The translations under genes were made by a program, and so were the position numbers. A DNA stretch of 64,000 bases, taken from Mycolicibacterium helvum (GTDB lineage Bacteria; Actinomycetota; Actinomycetes; Mycobacteriales; Mycobacteriaceae). The notes beneath the pieces were generated by a model. That model did not search any database and was not told the DNA's origin. It saw only the letters and a program-made list of their open reading frames with translations. The stretch's first letter is position 1; the number at the start of each line of letters is the position of its first letter. Shown piece by piece: positions 1 through 8,012 of the stretch. Location of the stretch: contig NZ_AP022596.1 in the NCBI RefSeq assembly GCF_010731895.1, positions 1,612,001 through 1,676,000 on the forward strand, written 5' to 3'.

Positions 1-2
1 TC

Positions 3-704
3 GTCAAGTCGGACACCCTGATGGACATCGGCCTTGGTGACCTCTACTCCGAACGCGCGCTGGCGGCGGGGATGACCACCGAGAAAGCCGACCTGACGTT
101 CGCGTCGCTGCCCTATCGGATCATGCACGAGTTCCAGATCCCGTTGTACGACCAGATGCGTGAACGCGACAAAGAGTTCTACGACCGGCTCGAGGCGGCC
201 GGATTCGAATTAGACTGGGGCTCAGACGGTTCGGGGCTGTTCATGAAGTACCTGCGCCGCGGTTCGGGCTACTACATCGACGTCGGTGCCTGCGATTTGG
301 TGGCCGACGGCAAGATCAAGCTGGCCCACGGTCAGGTCGATCGGCTCACCGAACATTCGGTGGTGCTGACCGACGGCACCGAACTGCCGGCCGATGTGGT
401 GGTGTACGCGACCGGATACGGATCGATGAACGGCTGGGCAGCCGACCTGATCGGCCAGGACGTGGCCGACAAGGTCGGCAAGGTGTGGGGTCTGGGTTCG
501 GACACCCCGAAAGACCCCGGACCATGGGAGGGCGAGCAGCGCAACATGTGGAAGCCCACCCAGCAGGAGAACCTGTGGTTCCACGGTGGCAACCTGCACC
601 AGTCCCGGCATTACTCGCTCTATCTGGCGCTGCAGCTCAAGGCGCGCTATGAGGGAATCCCCACCCCGGTGTACGGGCTGCAGGAGGTGCACCACGTGAG
701 CTGA
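3..704 (+). CDS. Flavin-containing monooxygenase, C-terminal part (cut by window edge)
   Basis: The reading frame is open from the first bases, so the N-terminus with the FAD Rossmann motif lies outside the window. The visible ~233 residues contain the late element VVYATGYGSMNG, the ATG(F/Y) signature of the flavoprotein monooxygenase/CzcO-like family, where the second dinucleotide-binding domain ends. A Trp/His-rich tail follows (ENLWFHGGNLHQSRHYS), as in mycobacterial FMO-like oxidoreductases. The family oxygenates a soft heteroatom or carbonyl substrate with NADPH and FAD in the cytosol; the substrate cannot be told here. It ends 25 nt before the prolyl oligopeptidase gene on the same strand. 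Confidence 0.8.
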   Translation, partial: VKSDTLMDIGLGDLYSERALAAGMTTEKADLTFASLPYRIMHEFQIPLYDQMRERDKEFYDRLEAAGFELDWGSDGSGLFMKYLRRGSGYYIDVGACDLVADGKIKLAHGQVDRLTEHSVVLTDGTELPADVVVYATGYGSMNGWAADLIGQDVADKVGKVWGLGSDTPKDPGPWEGEQRNMWKPTQQENLWFHGGNLHQSRHYSLYLALQLKARYEGIPTPVYGLQEVHHVS

Positions 705-729
705 TAGCACTGCCCGCAGAATAGGGGGC

Positions 730-2724
730 ATGGCTCACGACGACCCCTACCTCTGGCTCGAAGAAATCGCCGGTGAAGACCAGCTCGCATGGGTGCGCAA
801 GCACAACGATCCGACAGTCGCCGAATTCAGCGGCGAGAGGTTCGAGCAGATGCGCGCCGAGGCGTTGGAGGTTCTCGACACCGACGCGCGGATTCCGTAC
901 GTGCGCCGGCGCGGTGAGTATCTCTACAACTTCTGGCGCGACGCCACGAATCCGAGGGGGCTGTGGCGACGGACCACGCTGGAGAGCTACCCGACCGAGG
1001 ATCCCGACTGGGACGTGATCATCGACCTCGACGCACTCGCCGCCGCCGATGGCGAGAAGTGGGTGTGGGCGGGCGCCGACGTCATCGAGCCGGATCACAC
1101 GCTGGCGCTGATCAGTTTGTCGCCAGGCGGCTCGGATGCCGCGATCGTGCGCGAATTCGACATGGTGAAGCGGGAATTCGTGACCGGCGGCTTCGAGCTG
1201 CCGGAGGCGAAGTCGCGGGTGTCGTGGGAGGACCACGACACTCTGCTGGTGGGCACCGACTTCGGGCCCGATTCGATGACCGAATCCGGCTACCCGCGGA
1301 TGGTGAAGCGGTGGCGGCGCGGTGAGCCGCTGGCTGAGGCGCAGACGTTGTTCACCGGGCCGGTCACCGACGTCGCTGTGGGAGCGTCGGTCGACCGCAC
1401 CCCAGGCTACGAGCGCACGTTGCTGAGTCGAGCCGTCGATTTCTTCAATGATCAGGTGTACGAACTGCGTTCGGGTGAACTGGTTCGGATCGATGCACCG
1501 ACGGACGCGAGTCTGTCGGTGCATCGGGACTGGCTGCTGATCGAACTGCGCAGCGACTGGCTGACAGGCACCGCGTCATATCGGACCGGGTCGCTGCTGG
1601 CCGCCGACTACGAGCAATTCCTCGACGGGACAGCCGAATTAGCGGTCGTGTTCGAACCTGATGAGCATTCCAGTCTGCACCAATACTCCTGGACGCTCGA
1701 CCGTCTGCTGCTGGTGAGTCTGGTCGACGTCGCCAGTCGGGTCGAGATCGTCACACCGGGATCCTGGACACGCGAACCCGTTGCAGGCGTCGGAGACAAC
1801 ACCGTCATCGTTGCCACCGATCCGGATGGCGACGAGATCTTCTTGGATAGCAGCGATTTCATCACGCCGTCACGACTGCTGCACGGCAGCGCAGGTGGTG
1901 AGCTGACCGAGATCAAACGCGCTCCATCGTTCTTCGACGCTGCCGACCTTGAAGTAGCACAACATTTCGCAACCTCCGACGACGGGACGGCGATCCCCTA
2001 TTTCGTCGTCGGTCACAAGCACAACGGGGCGCCAGGCCCGACGCTGCTGGGCGGCTACGGCGGATTCGAGGTATCACGCACCCCTGGCTACGACGGCGTC
2101 CTGGGGCGGCTGTGGTTATCGCGGGGCGGCACGTACGTGCTGGCGAACATCCGCGGCGGCGGCGAGTACGGACCCGCCTGGCACACCCAGGCGATGCGGG
2201 AGGGCCGACACAAGGTAGCCGAGGACTTCGCCGCGGTGGCAAGCGATCTCGTCTCACGCGGAGTGACCACCATCGAGCAGCTGGGCGCGCAGGGCGGCAG
2301 CAACGGCGGCCTGCTGATGGGCATCATGCTGACCAAGTACCCGCAACTTTTCGGCGCGCTGGTATGCCAGGTGCCGCTGCTGGACATGAAACGCTTCCAT
2401 CTGCTGCTGGCCGGGGCGTCGTGGGTGGCCGAGTACGGCGACCCGGACGAGCCCGAGGACTGGGCGTTCATCTCGGAATACTCGCCGTATCAGAACATTT
2501 CGGCCGACCGGGCCTATCCCCCGGTGCTGATCACCACCTCAACACGCGATGACCGGGTGCACCCGGGCCATGCCCGCAAGATGACCGCCGCGCTCGAGGA
2601 AGCCGGCCATCCGGTCTGGTACTACGAGAACATCGAGGGCGGGCACGCCGGGGCAGCCGACAATGCGCAAACGGCCTTCAAGTCCGCGCTGAGCTACTCA
2701 TTCCTGCATCGGATGCTGGGCTGA
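730..2724 (+). CDS. Prolyl oligopeptidase family serine peptidase (S9A)
   Basis: 664 residues, normal for cytosolic S9A enzymes that cut short peptides after proline. The N-terminal half (about 70-400) is the expected seven-bladed propeller region. The C-terminal alpha/beta-hydrolase domain shows the nucleophile elbow GGSNGG (Ser524), an acid in STRDDRVHPGH (Asp607 or 608) and His639 in EGGHAGA, so the catalytic triad is complete. The oxyanion region GGYGGFE and IRGGGEYG are also S9A-typical. ATG at 730 starts the S9A N-terminal element DDPYLWLEE. No signal peptide is seen. A diverged copy of codons 200-218 recurs at 4932-4989 as a recombination scar. Confidence 0.92.
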   Translation: MAHDDPYLWLEEIAGEDQLAWVRKHNDPTVAEFSGERFEQMRAEALEVLDTDARIPYVRRRGEYLYNFWRDATNPRGLWRRTTLESYPTEDPDWDVIIDLDALAAADGEKWVWAGADVIEPDHTLALISLSPGGSDAAIVREFDMVKREFVTGGFELPEAKSRVSWEDHDTLLVGTDFGPDSMTESGYPRMVKRWRRGEPLAEAQTLFTGPVTDVAVGASVDRTPGYERTLLSRAVDFFNDQVYELRSGELVRIDAPTDASLSVHRDWLLIELRSDWLTGTASYRTGSLLAADYEQFLDGTAELAVVFEPDEHSSLHQYSWTLDRLLLVSLVDVASRVEIVTPGSWTREPVAGVGDNTVIVATDPDGDEIFLDSSDFITPSRLLHGSAGGELTEIKRAPSFFDAADLEVAQHFATSDDGTAIPYFVVGHKHNGAPGPTLLGGYGGFEVSRTPGYDGVLGRLWLSRGGTYVLANIRGGGEYGPAWHTQAMREGRHKVAEDFAAVASDLVSRGVTTIEQLGAQGGSNGGLLMGIMLTKYPQLFGALVCQVPLLDMKRFHLLLAGASWVAEYGDPDEPEDWAFISEYSPYQNISADRAYPPVLITTSTRDDRVHPGHARKMTAALEEAGHPVWYYENIEGGHAGAADNAQTAFKSALSYSFLHRMLG

Positions 2725-2794
2725 TCGAGTGAGTTGACCAGCCAACACTACGTAGTACCCTCTAGCTAACAGCTAACTCGCTAGGGGGTTCGCC

Positions 2795-3094
2795 ATGCAG
2801 GTCGACGTGGAGGAGATGCGCTCCGGCGCGAACCGGTCGTACAACGCTGCCTCTTTCGCCATGGAGGGCGCTGACCAGCTGAGTCGCTCAAACGTCGGCG
2901 CTGGCATCTTCGGTGATTTTTCGGCCGCGGAGTCGTTTCACAGCGCACTTTCCGATGCGCACAGCAACCACATCCAGCGGCTACGCGACCACGAGAACCG
3001 GCTGGGGGTCGTTGGCGACAAGGGACACAAGACGGCGTCGGTGTTTGTCGAGATGGAAGAACGCAATGCCGAGGCCCTGCGTTCGGTGCTGTGA
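2795..3094 (+). CDS. DUF2563-like small helical protein (ESX-type partner candidate), copy A
   Basis: 99 residues, predicted mostly helical with no signal peptide or membrane segment. Its pattern (VDVEEMRSGANRSY, then FGDFSAAESFHSAL and DKGHKTASVFVEMEERNA) matches my memory of the mycobacterial DUF2563 family, small proteins encoded next to large ESX-like substrates and about WXG100 size. An AGGGGG ribosome binding site lies about 6 nt before the ATG. The stop overlaps the GTG of the next gene (GTGA), so the two are probably translated together. Role inferred: a chaperone or co-secreted partner of the downstream long protein. A second copy is at 7527-7823. Confidence 0.72.
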   Translation: MQVDVEEMRSGANRSYNAASFAMEGADQLSRSNVGAGIFGDFSAAESFHSALSDAHSNHIQRLRDHENRLGVVGDKGHKTASVFVEMEERNAEALRSVL

Positions 3095-4608
3095 CCGAAT
3101 ATCCGAGCCTCAAGCACATCAGCATCGGCGCCCTCGTCGGTGAGGCCGGCGGGGATCCGTGGAAGGTAGACCAGACGCTGCAGAGCGGCGATCCCGGGGC
3201 GATCAACGACCTCGGCCGGGCGTTCTACAGCGCGGGCGCCTGTACCGCCGAGACATACAAAGAATTCGAACAAGCACAGCAGCGATTCCGCGCGTCCTGG
3301 AACCGGGAAAACGGTGAGCACCCCATCAATGACAGCGCTGAGGTGCAGCGCGCTACGACCCGGCTGATGGTGCAGCAAGATCAGCTGCCCGCCATCGGCA
3401 CAGATCTCGCCAATATCGCGGCAACTCTCGCTGAGACACAACGCTTTTCAGGCATGCAGGTAGAGAACCTCAACACCCAGCTGCACTACATCGACGCACT
3501 CATCGATCAAGCGCTGGCCCACGATCAGGACACCTCCGCGCTGGAAGACAACGCGATCACAGCAACCTCCGGAGTACTGCACCAAGTCGAGGCACTGCGC
3601 GACGACTACGGCACCAAGCTGGACGCGGCATTGACCGACCTGCGTGCCGAGCACGGCTACGACCCCGCCCCCATCGAGGATGTCGACGGTGACGGCGAGC
3701 CCGGCGCCGAACAGCGCGGCCGCGAATCCACCGACCACTACGACGCAAACCAGCGCGCCAAAGATGAGGCGCTGGCCAACAGCGGCGGCCCGATGACACC
3801 GGAAAAGGCCGACGCCGCAGCGCGTTTGCGTGACTTCACCACCGCAACCAATCCCAGCGCTGACGCGGACGCTCGTCGGCTGGCCGGCGAACGACTCGAT
3901 GATTTCCGGATGGCTCACTTCACGGGGCCACTGCCGAAAGATCCCATCCTCGGCGGAGATGCCCGTACACGCGCACAGGGCAGGCTGGACTTGCAACGAA
4001 AGCTTGAGCAGGGCCTCTACGGACTGCCGCCGATGTCGGCCGACCAAGCCACACAGCAGCTTGATGATGGAGAGCGATTCGGCCGCGCACTGACACTCAA
4101 GCAGGCTGTGGATGCACTCGTAGCCCAAGGAATGTCACCAGAAGGTGCTGCTCGTACGGTAAGCAAGGTTGCGGGAGGCGTCCCCTGGTCTGAACTGATC
4201 AAACACGATTCAGGGCTAATTGCTGGTGCAGGAGCTGGCATTAAGGCCATGGCAGACAGCGCATCAAACGGTCGACACTACGTGCCCGACGTTCTCACTG
4301 CCGATGACGCCGGGGTACTGCTCAAGGTCGGCAAGCATCTCGGTACGGCGGGCACAGTAATCGACGGTGTGCTGACGCTGAATGACCTGGCTCACGGCGC
4401 CAAGCCAGGTGAAACGCTGGGCGGGTTCGCCGGTGGCGCAGGCGGGGGTGCATTCGGTGCATGGATCGCGACAGTCGGGGCCGGATCTGTGGTCGGCCCT
4501 GAAGGGACGTTCGTAGCAGCTGTCATCGCCAGCGTTGGGCTTGCTGCGGGAGGCGAATGGGCAGGCAAAAAGGTGGGAGGAATTTTTGATAATGCTTTCG
4601 GCAACTGA
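3091..4608 (+). CDS. Array protein B: ESX-substrate-like N-terminal half with glycine-zipper C-terminus (putative polymorphic toxin)
   Basis: 505 residues. Residues 1-70 form a short helical hairpin with a DPW turn (Trp24) and a YxxxE motif (Tyr56-Glu60), resembling type VII secretion signals. Residues 70-200 are coiled-coil-like helices. About 200-290 is an acidic, charged linker. The last ~70 residues are a hydrophobic Gly/Ala block (GGFAGGAGGGAFGAW, then VGPEGTFVAAV), resembling glycine zippers of membrane-active toxins. NCBI-style names for such mycobacterial proteins are 'TPR repeat region-containing protein'. Residues 52-280 are duplicated almost exactly in the next array protein. A small membrane protein follows and overlaps its end. 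Toxin function is inference; the gene layout is direct observation. Confidence 0.72.
   Translation: MTEYPSLKHISIGALVGEAGGDPWKVDQTLQSGDPGAINDLGRAFYSAGACTAETYKEFEQAQQRFRASWNRENGEHPINDSAEVQRATTRLMVQQDQLPAIGTDLANIAATLAETQRFSGMQVENLNTQLHYIDALIDQALAHDQDTSALEDNAITATSGVLHQVEALRDDYGTKLDAALTDLRAEHGYDPAPIEDVDGDGEPGAEQRGRESTDHYDANQRAKDEALANSGGPMTPEKADAAARLRDFTTATNPSADADARRLAGERLDDFRMAHFTGPLPKDPILGGDARTRAQGRLDLQRKLEQGLYGLPPMSADQATQQLDDGERFGRALTLKQAVDALVAQGMSPEGAARTVSKVAGGVPWSELIKHDSGLIAGAGAGIKAMADSASNGRHYVPDVLTADDAGVLLKVGKHLGTAGTVIDGVLTLNDLAHGAKPGETLGGFAGGAGGGAFGAWIATVGAGSVVGPEGTFVAAVIASVGLAAGGEWAGKKVGGIFDNAFGN
3246..3929 (+). repeat. 684-bp long direct repeat, copy 1 (inside array protein B)
   Basis: This segment recurs at 4990-5673, offset 1744 bp, with only a handful of differences (for example CAAGCA/CAGGCA, GAAAAC/GGGAAC and GATCAA/AATCAA). 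It covers the shared N-terminal half of two array proteins. Sequence identity ends abruptly at CACGGGGCC, where the variable C-terminal modules begin. Confidence 0.95.
3856..4056 (+). repeat. 201-bp direct repeat shared with 8013-8213, copy 1
   Basis: Positions 3856-4056 match 8013-8213 nearly base for base (offset 4157; one clear difference cluster at GACTTGCAA/GACCTTCAA and AAGCTTGAG/AAGCTGGAG). The match straddles the border of the shared half and the variable C-terminus of array protein B. Confidence 0.92.
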
Positions 4609-4921
4609 TATCGCGCTACCGACCTGGTCTGTGGTCCTACTTGGATTCGGCAGCGCCATGATGCTCGGCGGTCTGGTTGCCGTGGTGGTGGCCCGTCAAC
4701 CCAAATGGGAGCGGCGTTTCTATTGGGTCACCTGGCTGATTGGCGGTGCCGTCGGCTCGGCCTCGCTCATTCCGCGGGGGCTCGGGTTAGCCATAGCCAC
4801 ATACCTCGTACTCGCCCTGGTCGCCGTTGTGTGGGCATTCTTTCGGACCAACTACATCAAGCTGGGTGGTCGGATCATCGCCGCCACTCCCTCTGACCGT
4901 CAACCCGATTCAGAGCGCTGA
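4592..4921 (+). CDS. Small three-TM membrane protein C (putative immunity protein)
   Basis: 109 residues, starting at the ATG 11 nt after a GGAGG site and inside the last codons of the preceding array protein, which implies coupling. Three hydrophobic segments are visible (around residues 8-33, 45-62 and 68-85), with the conserved pattern FYW..W, SLIPRG and WAFFRTNYIKLGGR. The same pattern occurs in the proteins at 6318 and 8774 and in the broken one at 7030. Every long array protein in this locus is followed by one of these, the arrangement expected of a membrane immunity protein. I do not recognise the family beyond this, so function is inferred. Confidence 0.65.
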   Translation: MLSATDIALPTWSVVLLGFGSAMMLGGLVAVVVARQPKWERRFYWVTWLIGGAVGSASLIPRGLGLAIATYLVLALVAVVWAFFRTNYIKLGGRIIAATPSDRQPDSER

Positions 4922-4929
4922 CGTGTTCG

Positions 4930-4989
4930 ATGCCGCTGGCCGAGGCACAGACGTTGTTCACCGGGCCGGCCACCGATGTCGCCGTGGGA
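4930..4989 (+). other. Scar: fragment of a diverged prolyl oligopeptidase gene
   Basis: Bases 4932-4989 align with 1326-1383 inside the prolyl oligopeptidase gene, with 5 differences in 58, mostly at third codon positions. In its own frame it reads PLAEAQTLFTGPATDVAVG against PLAEAQTLFTGPVTDVAVG. It joins directly to the truncated repeat copy at 4990. The codon-position bias of the differences suggests it derives from a homologous gene in a related genome, not from a recent local copy. Confidence 0.85.
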
Positions 4990-6337
4990 CGCCGAGACAT
5001 ACAAAGAATTCGAACAGGCACAGCAGCGATTCCGCGCGTCCTGGAACCGCGGGAACGGTGAGCATCCCATCAATGACAGCGCTGAGGTGCAGCGCGCTAC
5101 GACCCGGCTGATGGTGCAGCAAGATCAGCTGCCCGCCATCGGCACAGATCTCGCCAATATCGCGGCAACTCTCGCTGAGACACAACGCTTTTCAGGCATG
5201 CAGGTAGAGAACCTCAACACCCAGCTGCACTACATCGACGCACTCATCAATCAAGCGCTGGCCCACGACCAGGACACCTCCGCGCTGGAAGACAACGCGA
5301 TCACAGCAACCTCCGGAGTACTGCACCAAGTCGAGGCACTGCGCGACGACTACGGCACCAAGCTGGACGCGGCATTGACCGACCTGCGTGCCGAGCACGG
5401 CTACGACCCCGCCCCCATCGAGGATGTCGACGGTGACGGCGAGCCCGGCGCCGAACAGCGCGGCCGCGAATCCACCGACCACTACGACGCAAACCAGCGC
5501 GCCAAAGATGAGGCGCTGGCCAACAGCGGCGGCCCGATGACACCGGAAAAGGCCGACGCCGCAGCGCGTTTGCGTGACTTCACCACCGCAACCAATCCCA
5601 GCGCTGACGCGGACGCTCGTCGGCTGGCCGGCGAACGACTCGATGATTTCCGGATGGCTCACTTCACGGGGCCGTTGCCGACCGACCCGATGGTTGGAGG
5701 CGACGCGCGAAGCCGAGCACGGACGCGGCTCGAGTGGCAACAAAAGCTGGAACAAGGAGCGTTCGGCACCAACCCAATGACACCCGACCAAGTGACGCAA
5801 CTGCTCGATGACAGTGAGCAGCATGGACGGGTCCTGGTGACGCAGCGGGCTCTCGACATGCTTCAGCGCGAGGGTGTATCGAAGGAAGGCGCGGATGCCT
5901 TGATCTCCAAGGCCGCAGGCGGCATACCCTGGAACGAGCTCGTCCAACAGAACACTGACCTTATGAGCGGGTTCTCGGCCGGAGTTGGTGGATACGCCAA
6001 AGGCCTGCCGGTTAACGCGCATGACTTCGACAGAATGTCACTCTCAGATGTGAAGGCCATCTCAGAGTTCGGCAAGTACACAGGTCGAGCCGCCACAATA
6101 TTCGACGCGGTACTGACGTACGAAGACATCAAGCACGGCAAGCCTGCCGGGGAGGCGATCGGAGAGTTCGCCGGCGGTACCGCACTGGGTGGGTTGGGTG
6201 CCTGGGGCACCGCGATCGCGGTTTCGTCCGTCGCCGGTCCCGAGGCTACCTTTGCGGCTGCTCTAGTAGCGGGTATAGCGACCGGCGAACTTGGTAAATG
6301 GATTGGAGGTGAAACGGGTGCACTATTCGACAAGTGA
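4976..6337 (+). CDS. Array protein D: N-terminally truncated paralog with a different C-terminal module (possibly silent)
   Basis: The open frame gives 453 residues. From residue 6 it matches array protein B residues 53-280 almost exactly, then diverges into its own C-terminus (MTPDQVTQLLDD, SKAAGGIPWNEL and a Gly/Ala-rich end GEFAGGTALGGLGAW). It lacks the first ~51 residues of B, which hold the hairpin and the DPW turn; the YxxxE motif is retained. The only ATG comes from the oligopeptidase-derived scar in another frame, and I see no good ribosome binding site. It may be a silent cassette, expressible only after recombination with B, or a pseudogene. A membrane protein follows with overlap. 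Confidence 0.6.
   Translation: MSPWDAETYKEFEQAQQRFRASWNRGNGEHPINDSAEVQRATTRLMVQQDQLPAIGTDLANIAATLAETQRFSGMQVENLNTQLHYIDALINQALAHDQDTSALEDNAITATSGVLHQVEALRDDYGTKLDAALTDLRAEHGYDPAPIEDVDGDGEPGAEQRGRESTDHYDANQRAKDEALANSGGPMTPEKADAAARLRDFTTATNPSADADARRLAGERLDDFRMAHFTGPLPTDPMVGGDARSRARTRLEWQQKLEQGAFGTNPMTPDQVTQLLDDSEQHGRVLVTQRALDMLQREGVSKEGADALISKAAGGIPWNELVQQNTDLMSGFSAGVGGYAKGLPVNAHDFDRMSLSDVKAISEFGKYTGRAATIFDAVLTYEDIKHGKPAGEAIGEFAGGTALGGLGAWGTAIAVSSVAGPEATFAAALVAGIATGELGKWIGGETGALFDK
4990..5673 (+). repeat. 684-bp long direct repeat, copy 2 (inside array protein D)
   Basis: Near-identical copy of 3246-3929. Its left edge abuts the oligopeptidase scar and its right edge is the switch to a different C-terminal module, so both boundaries are recombination joints. 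Confidence 0.95.
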
Positions 6338-7040
6338 GCCCCTATCCGCGACCGCGCCCCATTTTCCTGCTTGGTCAACTGTGTTGTTCGTGGTCGCGCT
6401 AGCACTCATTCTGGCGACTACAGCAGGCATCGCCCGCGCAGATTCTGTTGAGGCCAAAAGACTTATCTACTGGCTGGGCTGGATGTCAGCGGTCGCGTGC
6501 GCAGCGGTGTCGTTACTACCACTTGGTCTAAAGACGACCGTCATCACCTTCGTGGGTTTTGCATTCGCGGTGGTTTTCTGGGCCTGGCTGACCACTCCGT
6601 ACCTGAAGATCGGCCGGCGGACCTTTGCCTTGACGATGGCGGACAGACGTTCAGGTCAAGGCCCAGATTCCGGCGAGGACGCGCCCGCTCAGCTGCCGGC
6701 CAACCACTATCCCGGTCCAGTAACGGCAGGGACGGTCTGGTGGATCTTCGCCATCCTCACGACTGCCGCTGGCGTCGGCGTTTACCTCGGAGGCTGGCGA
6801 TGGCAGACGATTACCGTTGCTGTCGTACTCACTGCGCTCGGGGCCATCTCGGGACTCGATGATGCGTCTCGCGCACTGGGCCCAGCCCGGGGCCAGCACG
6901 TACAGGCAGCTGTGATCGCTGTGGCCTCGATTCTGCTCTGGCTGGCCCCGATTGCCGCCTATGCAATCGGTTACACCATCGGGCTCCGACACGCTACGGG
7001 CAGAGACAGCGGCCCCCGTTCACTCGACCATGGCTCTTGA
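6318..7040 (+). CDS. Two-part membrane protein E (putative double-length immunity protein)
   Basis: 240 residues, GTG start 8 nt after GGAGG and overlapping the end of array protein D. The first ~100 residues match the small membrane protein family (YWLGW, SLLPLG, WAWLTTPYLKIGRR). A second half adds SYPG-type linker HYPGPVTAG and three further hydrophobic segments (VWWIFAILTTAAGVG, ITVAVVLTALGAISG and AAVIAVASILLWLAPIAA). About six membrane spans in total. An earlier in-frame TTG at 6291 is less likely because the ribosome binding site fits 6318. The stop overlaps the ATG of the next, broken paralog. Function unknown; position suggests immunity or membrane partner of D. Confidence 0.62.
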   Translation: MHYSTSEPLSATAPHFPAWSTVLFVVALALILATTAGIARADSVEAKRLIYWLGWMSAVACAAVSLLPLGLKTTVITFVGFAFAVVFWAWLTTPYLKIGRRTFALTMADRRSGQGPDSGEDAPAQLPANHYPGPVTAGTVWWIFAILTTAAGVGVYLGGWRWQTITVAVVLTALGAISGLDDASRALGPARGQHVQAAVIAVASILLWLAPIAAYAIGYTIGLRHATGRDSGPRSLDHGS

Positions 7041-7526
7041 AACATGGTCGCACTGGCTGTTTATCGCTGGCTCCGCAGTACTCGCCGCAGCCTGGGTCGG
7101 CACCGCGTTCGTCATAGACCGTCAGCATGAGCGTTGGGTGTACTGGTTCGGCTCGGTGCTCGGCGGCGGCTTCATCTCCCTCAGCTGGGCGGACCGGGTG
7201 TGGAAGGTTGTCGTGGCCGGAGCACTCTCCATCGCGTCGTCACTGTCCTCCATGCGTACATCAAGACGCCCTACATCAGGATTCGAGGTCGCAATCATGC
7301 CTTCTCGATGCAGGACAGCGCTCCCGATCCATCTGAGATCGATCCCGACGAACCTCCGTCTATGTCACCGCGCGACAGCTATCCCGGCCGGGCCACCGCG
7401 TCCAAGACGTGGTGGTTGTTCGTCGCATGCGTCGGGTTCTTCGGCTTCGGTGGCGCACTAACGGGGTGGAATGCAAAGACCCTCCCCGCTGCAGGAGTGG
7501 TTTGTCTCGGAGCCCTCGCCGGCGGG
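7030..7526 (+). pseudogene. Frameshifted paralog F of the two-part membrane protein
   Basis: The ATG at 7030 overlaps the stop of E. Frame 1 reads ETWSHWLFIAGSAVLAAAWV, then VYWFGSVLGG, as in the family, to about 7230. The family pattern then continues in another frame (LHAYIKTPYIRIRGRNHAF, then the SYPGRATASKTWWLF second-half hallmark). Frame 1 alone stops at 7461. So one indel near 7220-7240 splits the gene. The second frame runs without a stop into the DUF2563-like sequence after 7527, forming a chimera. A sequencing error is possible but the surrounding rearrangements make decay plausible. Confidence 0.65.
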
Positions 7527-7823
7527 ATGGGACTGCGACAGGGAGCGAATACCTCCTATACGGCGGCGGACCACGCATATGAGGGCGCCCGACGACTCGA
7601 CAGGGGCGGTGTTGACGACAGGGTGTTCGGCGACTTCGCGGCCGCGAAGGCCTTCAGCCGAGCTGTCTCGGAGACGCAAGCTCGACACGTCAGTCTCATC
7701 ACGAAGCACTACGAGACGTTGGGATCAGTGGGTGACAAAGCCCACGAGGCGATGTCGACGTTCGCCGACATGGAAGGCCGCAACGCTGCGGATTTGCAGG
7801 CGGTTACGGGCACCGAATTCTGA
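7527..7823 (+). CDS. DUF2563-like small helical protein, copy G
   Basis: 98 residues if started at the ATG at 7527. It matches copy A throughout: GLRQGANTSY against EMRSGANRSY, FGDFAAAKAFSRAV against FGDFSAAESFHSAL, and DKAHEAMSTFADMEGRNA against DKGHKTASVFVEMEERNA. The frame is open upstream and continuous with the second half of the broken membrane protein F, so it could also be made as a membrane-anchored fusion of up to ~229 residues. The first five or so residues of the family are replaced by membrane-protein sequence. No strong ribosome binding site is seen at 7527. Confidence 0.58.
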   Translation: MGLRQGANTSYTAADHAYEGARRLDRGGVDDRVFGDFAAAKAFSRAVSETQARHVSLITKHYETLGSVGDKAHEAMSTFADMEGRNAADLQAVTGTEF

Positions 7824-7839
7824 TCTACCCACTGCGCCT

Positions 7840-8012
7840 ATGGTGACCGTTTATGGTGCCGCGGATGCGCCCGGTATTCGAGGGACTCCGTGCGCCGCAG
7901 TGGGCATCGTCGACCCGCCGCGAATGCCGCGAGGTAGTGAGCTCCATCTGATCCATGAGCTTGGCTGGACGCGTGAAGAACAGGACGCGGCAGGGCGGCA
8001 CTCACCCGCCGA
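7840..8012 (+). other. Orphan coding-like fragment between DUF2563 copy G and cassette I
   Basis: Frame 1 is open from ATG 7840 with coding-like composition (ELHLIHELGWTREEQDAA) and does not match anything else in the window. At 8013 the DNA joins sequence homologous to array protein B, but in a different frame. It is probably the remnant of an unrelated gene caught at a recombination joint. I cannot identify it. Confidence 0.4.

Noticed and set aside
2734..2770. Promoter for the DUF2563 gene (TTGACC with TAGTAC or TAGCTA)
   Set aside because: Spacings of 13 or 23 bp are unfavourable, so I could not support a specific promoter.
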